Positions 1 to 5,385 of a stretch of 5,678 nucleotides of DNA are shown piece by piece. The position numbers were made by a program, and so were the translations under genes. Position 1 is the stretch's first letter, and every line of letters begins with the position of its first letter. The notes beneath the pieces are model-generated. The model worked only from the letters and a program-made list of their open reading frames with translations, was not told where the DNA came from and did not search any database. Origin of the DNA: an archaeon (lineage in GTDB: Archaea; Thermoproteota; Nitrososphaeria; Nitrososphaerales; UBA183); assembly GCA_021788415.1 (NCBI GenBank), contig JAJYKR010000023.1, forward strand, positions 1-5,678, read 5' to 3'.

Positions 1-1205
1 GGCCCGGCGATGAAGTCCTTGATCAGTATCCTTTCCGCCGGGGCGGCAGCGAGTATCAGCGGGACGAGCACCCCTTTCGCCCTAAGCGCCAGCGTCATCC
101 CGTACTCCCTGTCCATGCGGGACACGGGCCCGGTGCTGAACTTGTTCGCGGCCGAGGCCCAAATGCCGAGGAGTGCCCACTTCAGCGACCGGACGTCGGT
201 GTAGTTCTTTACGACCACCGCCTTCTCCCTGGCCGAGTCCTTGAAGGTGAGGACGCGCGTCGTGGAATAAGGCTCTCCGATGTCGGACTCTTTCGTCGAG
301 TAAGACTCGAACCCCAGAAGGCGCGCGAGCTCCTTCACCAGGAACGAAGCGTCCGGGATGACCGAACCTTCCTCGAGCCGGAGAAGTGACCTGGGCCGCT
401 CCAGGGGGACGAACGGTGGAGGGTTCTCCCTCATCCGCCTCAGCTTCGAGAGGGCTTCCCTGCTGAAGACCGAGGGGCCCACTCTGCCTGCGTATCCGTG
501 GACCGCGTACTGGGTGACTCCCCTCGCGGTCACGGAAAAGAGAGACTGCACCCGAGTGAACGCGTCTCCCTTGAGCTTCTCGGGGACCAGCCTGACGCCG
601 GCGGGGTCGGACCGGAGGAACCCCCTCCGCTGGAGGGCGAGGGCCGCCGCCTCGAACCCGGCGGTGGAGGCGCGCCTGTTTTCGTCCCCGAGGGCGCAGG
701 TGTAGGTGTGCACGTAGCTGTAGGTCGCCGGCGGGTAGATGGCTGCCCGGCGGTGGAGCTTGTCGAAGAGGAAGTAGTCGTAGGGGACCAGCAGGTGCCT
801 CCCGAACTCGCCGTAGTCGGAAGAGAGCTCGAGGAGCGCCTCGACCATCACCCTCTTCTTGTATTCGAGCTCTACGGTCTTGAAGAGCTCCGGGTTTGAA
901 ATAGGCTCGTAAATGTTGAGGAACCGACCGACCACGAACTCGCCCAGGTGCGACGAGCGGGCGTCCAGGTCGAGCATCTCCTGGTCCACGATGAGGGCGG
1001 ATACCGCGATCGGAGCGTCGAGGTATCGGTATCGGACCCCTTCTCTGAACCGCTTGGACACGACCACGATGTCGTAGTCAGAGTCCGGGCGCGCGTACCC
1101 GGCGACCTTCGAGCCATAGGCCGCGACCCCCGCGATCCTGTCAGGGTGGACGAGGGTCCCGGCGAGCTCGCTCAGCGTCTGCCTCTCTTCAGCTGTCAGC
1201 CTCAA
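1..1205 (-). CDS. Nucleotidyltransferase / winged-helix / Bud32-RIO-like kinase multidomain protein (3' end beyond the window)
   Basis: The frame is open without a stop from TTG at 1205 to the window edge, giving 401 visible residues. TTG is chosen because it overlaps the upstream gene's stop in TTGA and the reading begins just before the first helix. Residues 25-50 carry the polymerase-beta/MNT nucleotidyltransferase motif: strand AAYGS (G31, S32), then SDYD with metal-binding D43 and D45. Residues 110-150 look helical. Residues 165-210 resemble a winged helix (ALALQRRGFLRSD). From about residue 290 a kinase-like N-lobe begins: VVVKNY gives a candidate beta3 lysine K333, DREY a candidate alpha-C glutamate E367, then GVLVP and a hinge-like ILIKDFIAG, the pattern of Bud32/RIO kinases. 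The catalytic loop would lie outside the window. The nucleotidyltransferase part is well supported and the kinase part fairly well. The substrate is unknown. Tight coupling to the HExxH gene suggests co-expression. Confidence 0.8.
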   Translation of the reverse strand, partial: MRLTAEERQTLSELAGTLVHPDRIAGVAAYGSKVAGYARPDSDYDIVVVSKRFREGVRYRYLDAPIAVSALIVDQEMLDLDARSSHLGEFVVGRFLNIYEPISNPELFKTVELEYKKRVMVEALLELSSDYGEFGRHLLVPYDYFLFDKLHRRAAIYPPATYSYVHTYTCALGDENRRASTAGFEAAALALQRRGFLRSDPAGVRLVPEKLKGDAFTRVQSLFSVTARGVTQYAVHGYAGRVGPSVFSREALSKLRRMRENPPPFVPLERPRSLLRLEEGSVIPDASFLVKELARLLGFESYSTKESDIGEPYSTTRVLTFKDSAREKAVVVKNYTDVRSLKWALLGIWASAANKFSTGPVSRMDREYGMTLALRAKGVLVPLILAAAPAERILIKDFIAG

Positions 1206-1915
1206 CTGGGCTTCTTCGCTTCCAGCTGGGCGACCTTGGCCAGCACAGCGGGGTCGAACCGGGTGGCCGCGACAGCTTCCATCGGGACCTTGACCCAGTT
1301 GTCTTCAGGGCCGACCCAGCGTATGGGCAGGTCCTTCGCGATCCACGAGTCCCCCACCTTCTTGTTGAGCGCCTGGTCCACCAGCTGGTCCTTGAACTTG
1401 CGGCTGATGAGAGAGACGAGGGGCTTGTCGGAGAAGATGAGCTTCGGCGGGAATACTCGCTCGTCGTCGGCGTAAGACGCCTCGTATAGGGTGGTCGCCC
1501 GCTCGTCGCTGACGACGTTGGCTGTGCTGAGCTTCCTCACGAGATCGACGTAGTGCGTGAACTCGTGGGCGGCGACCGCTTCGATCGTCCCCTTCGTCCC
1601 GTATACCAAGAGGGCTGCAGTGAACTGGACCAGTATCAGGACGCTGCCGTTCAGCGTCGTTGGCATGACCCGAGCGAAGAGTACCCCCATCTGCCCGTAT
1701 TCGCTCCCTGACTTCGAAACCGGGAGGACAGGCTCGACGTAGTACGGCGGATACCTGAGCCCGCTCGACTTCTCGACCCGCTCGACCGCGCCCTGGAGGT
1801 ACTTCATCTTCAACCTCACCCTCTTCGCCAGGGCCCTGGGCACCTTCTCCTGTGCCACCGCCTGATCGAGGAGGATAAGAGGGTCCAACTGTGTCGCGAC
1901 CGCCCCTGCGTCCAT
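1202..1915 (-). CDS. Small HExxH putative zinc metallopeptidase (237 aa)
   Basis: I do not recognise a named family. The protein has HEFTHYVD at residues 117-124, the HExxH zinc-peptidase motif, with H117 and H121 as ligands and E118 as the general base. It is preceded by the hydrophobic helix-like run IEAVAA, as in many zincins. A downstream glutamate in TTLYEASYADDE (around residues 145-152) could be the third ligand, which would make it a gluzincin-like minimal protease; this is inference. Residues 91-106 are strongly hydrophobic (SVLILVQFTAALLVYG) and could be a buried strand or helix or a membrane segment. There is no N-terminal signal peptide, and the first 50 residues look helical and charged. 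The ATG at 1915 lies 14 bp after the Lrp-type gene and has no clear ribosome binding site, so translational coupling is likely. The stop overlaps the TTG of the next gene. Gene reality is secure; enzymatic activity is inferred from the motif alone. Confidence 0.82.
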   Translation of the reverse strand: MDAGAVATQLDPLILLDQAVAQEKVPRALAKRVRLKMKYLQGAVERVEKSSGLRYPPYYVEPVLPVSKSGSEYGQMGVLFARVMPTTLNGSVLILVQFTAALLVYGTKGTIEAVAAHEFTHYVDLVRKLSTANVVSDERATTLYEASYADDERVFPPKLIFSDKPLVSLISRKFKDQLVDQALNKKVGDSWIAKDLPIRWVGPEDNWVKVPMEAVAATRFDPAVLAKVAQLEAKKPS

Positions 1916-1929
1916 ATGAACGTTAAGTG

Positions 1930-2388
1930 CTATTCCGTCAGTTTGAAGGACACCGCGGGAGTCCGCCTTGAAACTTCCATGAAGATCTCCGCCTGCATCA
2001 CACCCGGGATCTTGCCGATGACGTCGTAGACGGCCCTGTGGAGCTCGTCCAGAGATTGCCCTTTCAGGTTGACGATGATGTCGAAGCGCCCCGTCACTTC
2101 TCGGATGAGCCGCACCCCTTCAGATTTCGTCACCTGTTCCAGTACCTGCTCCCTCTGCTTCGGGTCGATGTTGAGGCCTGCGACGGCGCTGGCCCGCATG
2201 CCGAGCTTCTCCTCGTTGACCACGACGGTGAACCTTTCGATCACGCCGCGCTTCTGCAGCCGCTTTATCCTGCTGTACATCACCGACAGGTTGACCCCCA
2301 GGTCTTTGCTGAGCTTCGGGACTGAGACGGAGGCGTCAGCGTGGAGGGAAGAAAGTATCTTCATGTCGAGCTCGTCGAGGCGCGCCAA
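1930..2388 (-). CDS. Lrp/AsnC-family transcriptional regulator (152 aa)
   Basis: This is a full-length feast/famine DNA-binding regulator. Residues 1-55 form the winged helix-turn-helix, opening with the family signature LDELDMKILSSL and with a recognition helix around NLSVMYSRIKRLQKRGVIE. Residues 65-145 form the RAM ligand-binding and oligomerisation domain, with the typical EVTGRFDIIV (G100, D103) and a closing strand AEIFMEV. The start is TTG at 2388: the next ATG (residue 9) would remove the conserved first helix, and no ATG or GTG lies in frame closely upstream. The length is normal for the family. A TATA-like element sits about 30 bp upstream, so it probably begins a transcript that includes the HExxH and nucleotidyltransferase/kinase genes. 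Such regulators commonly autoregulate and respond to amino acids, but the effector cannot be read from the sequence. Confidence 0.95.
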   Translation of the reverse strand: MARLDELDMKILSSLHADASVSVPKLSKDLGVNLSVMYSRIKRLQKRGVIERFTVVVNEEKLGMRASAVAGLNIDPKQREQVLEQVTKSEGVRLIREVTGRFDIIVNLKGQSLDELHRAVYDVIGKIPGVMQAEIFMEVSRRTPAVSFKLTE

Positions 2389-2414
2389 ATTGGTGACTAC
2401 GTTCTTGGAGCGCT

Positions 2415-2421
2415 GATATTT
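2415..2421 (-). promoter_or_regulatory. Probable TATA box of the Lrp/AsnC gene
   Basis: On the minus strand AAATATC follows a purine-rich stretch (AAAAGGCAG) that could serve as BRE. Its centre is about 30 bp upstream of the TTG at 2388, which predicts a leader of only a few bases. The 92-bp gap between rps6e and this gene also holds the AT-rich CAATATTATCC (about 2443-2453) and an imperfect CGA-CTA-TCG symmetry, either of which could be an Lrp operator. No convincing terminator for rps6e is visible there. Confidence 0.5.
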
Positions 2422-2480
2422 CTGCCTTTTCGGACGATAGTCGGATAATATTGAGTGAAATTTCGGTGGATCCGCTGAAA

Positions 2481-2840
2481 CTATGCGGACTTCGCCGGCT
2501 CGTCGACCTTCTTGGCGTTCACCTGGTACGTCTCTTCGGTGATGGTGCTCCCCCTGACGAGCTTCCTCTTCTTGGTCCCCTTCTCCGTCGTCCTGTAACC
2601 TACCCCCCGGGTGAGCAGGATGTAGTTCTTCCCTCCGCCCAGAGTGTCTCCGCGCATGGGGAACCCCGCCTTGTCGCTTCCGCCGGTGATCATGATCTTC
2701 CCCGCGAGCCCTATGGATGCGCCGTCGATCACTTCCCCCACCCTGCGGCCCACCAGCTGCTGCGCGCTGGCGTCTTTGACTTCCGAGGATTCGGACTTGC
2801 CTGTCTTGGGGTCAGAGACGATCAGCTTGTAGGTGACCAT
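2481..2840 (-). CDS. rps6e: Small-subunit ribosomal protein S6e (eS6), 119 aa
   Basis: This is the 30S ribosomal protein of the eukaryotic/archaeal S6e family and binds rRNA in the small subunit. The diagnostic core is clear: VTYKLIVSDPKTGKS at the start, LVGRRVGEVIDG near residues 29-40, and the family hallmark ITGGSDKAGFPMR at about residues 51-63, followed by a glycine-rich turn and the basic segment GTKKRKLVRG. The length of 119 residues fits archaeal S6e, which lacks the long phosphorylated eukaryotic tail. ATG at 2840 is the natural start because the family motif begins immediately after it. The gene lies 52 bp after infB, a common archaeal neighbour, but a TATA box in that gap indicates its own, probably leaderless, transcript. 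Confidence 0.97.
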   Translation of the reverse strand: MVTYKLIVSDPKTGKSESSEVKDASAQQLVGRRVGEVIDGASIGLAGKIMITGGSDKAGFPMRGDTLGGGKNYILLTRGVGYRTTEKGTKKRKLVRGSTITEETYQVNAKKVDEPAKSA

Positions 2841-2864
2841 TCGAGGGGCGGCGCAACTGACGTG

Positions 2865-2872
2865 GATATAAG
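2865..2872 (-). promoter_or_regulatory. TATA box of rps6e (leaderless spacing)
   Basis: Minus-strand CTTATATC stands out in an otherwise GC-rich 52-bp gap. Its centre is about 28 bp from the ATG at 2840, so transcription should begin at or within a base or two of the start codon. The ten bases before the ATG (CGCCCCTCGA) contain no Shine-Dalgarno sequence, which fits a leaderless mRNA. Confidence 0.65.
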
Positions 2873-2892
2873 CAGTGGGCCCGGTCGGGCGA

Positions 2893-4686
2893 CTAGAAAC
2901 CGTACATCGGGTCGGAGGGGGACTTTATCCCGATTATCTCGTCCAGGACTTCGTGCTCCTTCTCGCTGAGCGAGGCGTAGAGCTTGGTCCTCAGGAGCTT
3001 GGCCTCGTGGCTCCGCGGCATAGTATAGAGCGTGTCGTCTTCTCTTATCTGTCGGCCAAGGGTCGGCCCGTCGACCGAGACCGCGACCTTGTCCCCGGGG
3101 ACCGCTTCGGGGAGCGACTTCCCCTGGTCCTGGATCTGCTCGACGACACCGAGCTCCACCCCCTCCTTCGTCATGAGCTTCACCTTTGGCCGGAGCCGCC
3201 CCGCGGCTATCTCTACCCCGAACACGGCGGGCGCGTTACGGCGGAAGAACGCTCCTGGGATGACCTTCAGCTTGCACGGGCGGGTCAGGCTCGAAAGGGC
3301 CGACTTCTCGTCCGCGGTCCTCTTGTCGGTCGACCAGTTCACGTAGCTGTCGATGACCTCGTAGATGATCGGCGAGATGAAGACCGGGCTGTTGACCGCG
3401 TACTCTTTCGCCTCGGGGAGGACCTTCGAATCGAACCCCAGAATCGCGCCGAGGTACGGGTCGTGGTCTCCTACTACCTGGGCGTCGACGATGTCGTTCT
3501 TCGAGATCTCGCCGATGTCCGCCTGCCTCACAGGGACCCCCCGCTCTTCAAGCATCCTGAGGAGGGCCTCGAGGCCGCCGATGCTCCCCGCCTTCACTAT
3601 GACCCCCATGTTGTTTGTCTTCACGACCACGTTGGAGAGCTCCTTCTCCATCTCGGACTTCAGCTCCAGGAACTGCTTGTCGTTCCTGAAGGAGGCGACC
3701 GACGTGCCGGGGACGACGCCCGAGAGGTCTGGGGAGACGAGCTTCACCCCGGCGGCGGCGAAGACCGACTCCACGGGGGTGAACTTGTCTCGAGGGTCGC
3801 GCATCTCGTCGAGCGGCTTGGGCATGAAGAGGGCCTTGACCTTGGACTTGAAGGCGCCGTCCCTCCGCACCAGGCTTATCGAGTCCCCGACCCTGAGGGT
3901 CCCTTCGGTGAGGATGATGTTGGCCGTCTCTCCGATGCCGACCTCCTCCTGCATCTCCAGGATGATCCCCCTCGCCGACTTCTCTCCCTCCCCGACTTCG
4001 AGCCTCCCCTTCAGGAACTGCTGGGCGAGTCCTATGAGCATGGCGAGCATCTCCGGGATCCCGGCGTGGGTCCTGGCCGAAACGGGGATCACTGAGACCT
4101 GCTGCCGGAAGTCCTTGACCCTGTAGTACGCGTCGGACTGGAAGCCGAGCCGGGAGAGCCCGCCGACTACGTTGTACAGCCTCTCCTCAAGCTCGTCGTT
4201 CCATGTCGGGGGCTGGTCCTTGAGGATCTGGGCCAGCGGGCCGTTGCTCCCCTTCTTCCAGCCAGCTATCATGTCGATCTTGTTGAGCGCGATGAGGAAC
4301 GGGACGTGCCGCTGATTCAGGATGTCTATGCTCTCCAGGGTCTGGTTCTCGATCCCCTTCAGGACGTCGACGACGAGGATCGCGATGTCTGCGGCCGAGC
4401 CCCCTCTAATCCTCAGGTTCGAGAAGACGGCGTGCCCCGGGGTGTCTATCAGGAGCAGTCCGGGGACCTGCAGCTCCCCCCCCGCCCTGTCGAGGAGCGA
4501 GCCGCTTATCTGCTTCAGGGTCTCCATCGGGAAGAAGCTGGCGCCGATCTCCTGCGTGATCCCGCCCACTTCTCTCGCCTGGACGCTCGTGCCCCTGAGG
4601 GCATCCCCCAGGCTGGTCTTACCGCTGTCTACGTGTCCCAGTATGACGACTATCGGCTGTCTCAGGCGCCCGGCTTGCTCTGGCAT
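2893..4686 (-). CDS. infB: Translation initiation factor aIF5B (IF2-like GTPase), 597 aa
   Basis: This GTPase promotes ribosomal subunit joining and positions initiator tRNA, as eIF5B does in eukaryotes. The G domain is complete: G1 GHVDSGKT (17-24), switch I GGITQEIGAS (41-50), G3 DTPGH (81-85), G4 NKID (135-138) and G5 SAR (203-205). Domain II follows (about 237-340), then domain III with the KAGSIGGLEAL element (about 345-440), domain IV (about 465-560), and the short C-terminal helical tail ending EIIGIKSPSDPMYGF, where archaeal homologues often end with a similar DPFWG. The length is normal for archaeal aIF5B, with no intein and no long N-terminal eukaryotic extension. The G1 loop has Ser21 where bacterial IF2 has His and eIF5B has Thr. 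In G3 the residue after His85 is Ala rather than the usual Glu. It follows ndk by 26 bp with a good ribosome binding site, consistent with an rpl24e-ndk-infB operon. Confidence 0.98.
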   Translation of the reverse strand: MPEQAGRLRQPIVVILGHVDSGKTSLGDALRGTSVQAREVGGITQEIGASFFPMETLKQISGSLLDRAGGELQVPGLLLIDTPGHAVFSNLRIRGGSAADIAILVVDVLKGIENQTLESIDILNQRHVPFLIALNKIDMIAGWKKGSNGPLAQILKDQPPTWNDELEERLYNVVGGLSRLGFQSDAYYRVKDFRQQVSVIPVSARTHAGIPEMLAMLIGLAQQFLKGRLEVGEGEKSARGIILEMQEEVGIGETANIILTEGTLRVGDSISLVRRDGAFKSKVKALFMPKPLDEMRDPRDKFTPVESVFAAAGVKLVSPDLSGVVPGTSVASFRNDKQFLELKSEMEKELSNVVVKTNNMGVIVKAGSIGGLEALLRMLEERGVPVRQADIGEISKNDIVDAQVVGDHDPYLGAILGFDSKVLPEAKEYAVNSPVFISPIIYEVIDSYVNWSTDKRTADEKSALSSLTRPCKLKVIPGAFFRRNAPAVFGVEIAAGRLRPKVKLMTKEGVELGVVEQIQDQGKSLPEAVPGDKVAVSVDGPTLGRQIREDDTLYTMPRSHEAKLLRTKLYASLSEKEHEVLDEIIGIKSPSDPMYGF

Positions 4687-4690
4687 TATA

Positions 4691-4703
4691 CCACCGGCAC
4701 CTT
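4691..4703 (-). promoter_or_regulatory. Ribosome binding site of infB
   Basis: The minus strand reads AAGGTGCCGGTGG and then four bases before the ATG at 4686. Both GGTG units match the anti-Shine-Dalgarno end of archaeal 16S rRNA: AAGGTG with 11-nt spacing and GGTGG with 4-nt spacing. The site supports the ATG at 4686 and internal translation on a polycistronic message. Confidence 0.6.
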
Positions 4704-4712
4704 AAGATGCCC

Positions 4713-5135
4713 TCACCCTCTCGTCTTGCCGAAGAAAGCAGCCTGCTCGTGCGCGAAGCTGTCAGCCGAGTCAGACGCGTGGATGATGTTGTCCGTGTAC
4801 CCCAGACCGAAATCTCCCCGGATCGTGCCGGCCGCGGCTTCCCAGCTTTTTGTGGCGCCCACCATCCGCCTGACGGTGGCTACCGCGTCCCTCCCGGAGA
4901 GGACGACCCCGACCACGGGGCCCGACGTGATGAATCCCACAAGCTCTCCGAAGAACGGTTTTTCCTTGTGCACGCTGTAGAACTCTTCGGCCTGTGTCTT
5001 TGACATCGTCAGCAGCTGGACCCTCTTGACCGAGAACCCCTTCCGCTCGAACCTCCCCAGGACCTCCCCCACCAGGCCTCGCCTGACGCCGTCGGGCTTT
5101 ACGACGATCAGCGTGTCTTCCGCGGCCGAACTCAT
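4713..5135 (-). CDS. ndk: Nucleoside diphosphate kinase (140 aa)
   Basis: It transfers the gamma phosphate of ATP to NDPs through a phosphohistidine, supplying GTP and other NTPs. Every classic active-site residue is present at human NM23 numbering plus one: K13 (VVKPDGV), Y53, F61, R89, T95, R106, N116 and the catalytic H119 in NIIHASDS. The start at 5135 gives ATGA overlapping the rpl24e stop and puts DTLIVVKPDG right after the N-terminus as usual. An upstream in-frame ATG at 5207 would add 24 unrelated residues inside rpl24e and is rejected. GAGGAGG lies 11 bases before the chosen ATG. The Kpn loop is unusual: the family's TNPxxxxPGTIR reads TKSWEAAAGTIR, with both prolines replaced. The length is normal. 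The enzyme is probably cytosolic and co-transcribed with rpl24e and infB. Confidence 0.97.
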   Translation of the reverse strand: MSSAAEDTLIVVKPDGVRRGLVGEVLGRFERKGFSVKRVQLLTMSKTQAEEFYSVHKEKPFFGELVGFITSGPVVGVVLSGRDAVATVRRMVGATKSWEAAAGTIRGDFGLGYTDNIIHASDSADSFAHEQAAFFGKTRG

Positions 5136-5314
5136 TTCTTCGAGGGCCTCCTCGCCCACTTCAGGTTGCGAGGGTCGCGGCCCAGTTTCAGGTCGTTGAT
5201 CTTGCACTTCGAAGAACAGTACGCTCGGGTGGAGCCGTCGTTCTTTACGAACAGGATGCCGGAGCCGAGTCTGACTTCTTTACCACAAAACGCGCATTTC
5301 TTTGGAACGTACAT
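5132..5314 (-). CDS. rpl24e: Large-subunit ribosomal protein L24e (eL24), 60 aa
   Basis: This small zinc-ribbon protein belongs to the 50S subunit. The four ligands are visible as C7-x2-C10 (CAFC) and C33-x3-C37 (CSSKC). The rest fits the family: an aromatic/glycine turn GSGILFVKNDGS, then the basic tail LGRDPRNLKWARR. ATG at 5314 is firm because an in-frame TAG sits three codons upstream. AAGGTG at 5332-5327 is a plausible ribosome binding site, though 12 bases from the ATG. The gene is the first of a likely rpl24e-ndk-infB operon and has a strong TATA box of its own. In many archaea rps28e and rpl7ae directly precede it; here an unrelated-looking gene does. Confidence 0.97.
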   Translation of the reverse strand: MYVPKKCAFCGKEVRLGSGILFVKNDGSTRAYCSSKCKINDLKLGRDPRNLKWARRPSKK

Positions 5315-5326
5315 GACAGGCTACCG

Positions 5327-5332
5327 CACCTT
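5327..5332 (-). promoter_or_regulatory. Ribosome binding site of rpl24e
   Basis: AAGGTG on the minus strand lies 12 bases before the ATG at 5314, inside the short leader predicted from the TATA box. The spacing is a little long but no better match is present. Confidence 0.45.
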
Positions 5333-5355
5333 CTTTTGCTGCCTTTGGAACTCGG

Positions 5356-5363
5356 AATATAAA
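5356..5363 (-). promoter_or_regulatory. TATA box of the rpl24e-ndk-infB operon
   Basis: Minus-strand TTTATATT is a near-ideal archaeal TATA box and the most AT-rich spot in its surroundings. A start site about 26 bp downstream falls near 5333, leaving a leader of about 19 bases that just includes the AAGGTG ribosome binding site. The BRE position immediately upstream is occupied by the end of a GC-rich palindrome. Confidence 0.75.
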
Positions 5364-5365
5364 TG

Positions 5366-5380
5366 CGGCGCCTGGCGCCG
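5366..5380 (-). repeat. 15-bp GC palindrome abutting the TATA box
   Basis: CGGCGCC and GGCGCCG are perfect inverted arms around one central base. The element begins 5 bp after the stop of the unrecognised upstream gene and ends 2 bp before the rpl24e TATA box. As RNA it could fold into a 5-bp stem with a 5-base loop followed by CATTTATATT, so it may be a terminator of the upstream gene. As DNA it could be an operator overlapping the BRE. The palindrome is seen directly; its role is inferred. Confidence 0.6.
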
Positions 5381-5385
5381 AACCG

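Noticed and set aside
358..1475. Plus-strand open frames of 115, 133 and 175 codons and a minus-strand 81-codon frame (872-1117)
   Set aside because: They overlap in alternative frames the nucleotidyltransferase gene, which is the continuous frame with sensible domain content. They carry no motifs.
2422..2480. Intrinsic terminator after rps6e
   Set aside because: The T runs are only three or four bases long and no stable stem precedes them; GGATCC is too short a palindrome to count.
2875..4095. A 406-codon plus-strand open frame antisense to infB
   Set aside because: It lies opposite a certain aIF5B gene, its product is rich in R, G, D, L, V and P as expected from the complement of GC-rich codons, and it shows no recognisable motif. 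It is a shadow frame.
2893..4686. Possible intein in infB, a known insertion site in some archaea
   Set aside because: The G1 to C-terminal domains run continuously at normal length with no intein block motifs.
3365..4980. Further plus-strand open frames opposite infB and ndk (for example 3365-4126 and 4306-4980)
   Set aside because: They are Ser/Arg/Pro-rich low-information translations opposite strongly supported genes.
5136..5207. A 24-residue N-terminal extension of Ndk from the ATG at 5207
   Set aside because: It would sit inside the rpl24e coding region, is absent from the family, and the ATGA junction at 5135 gives the normal Ndk N-terminus.
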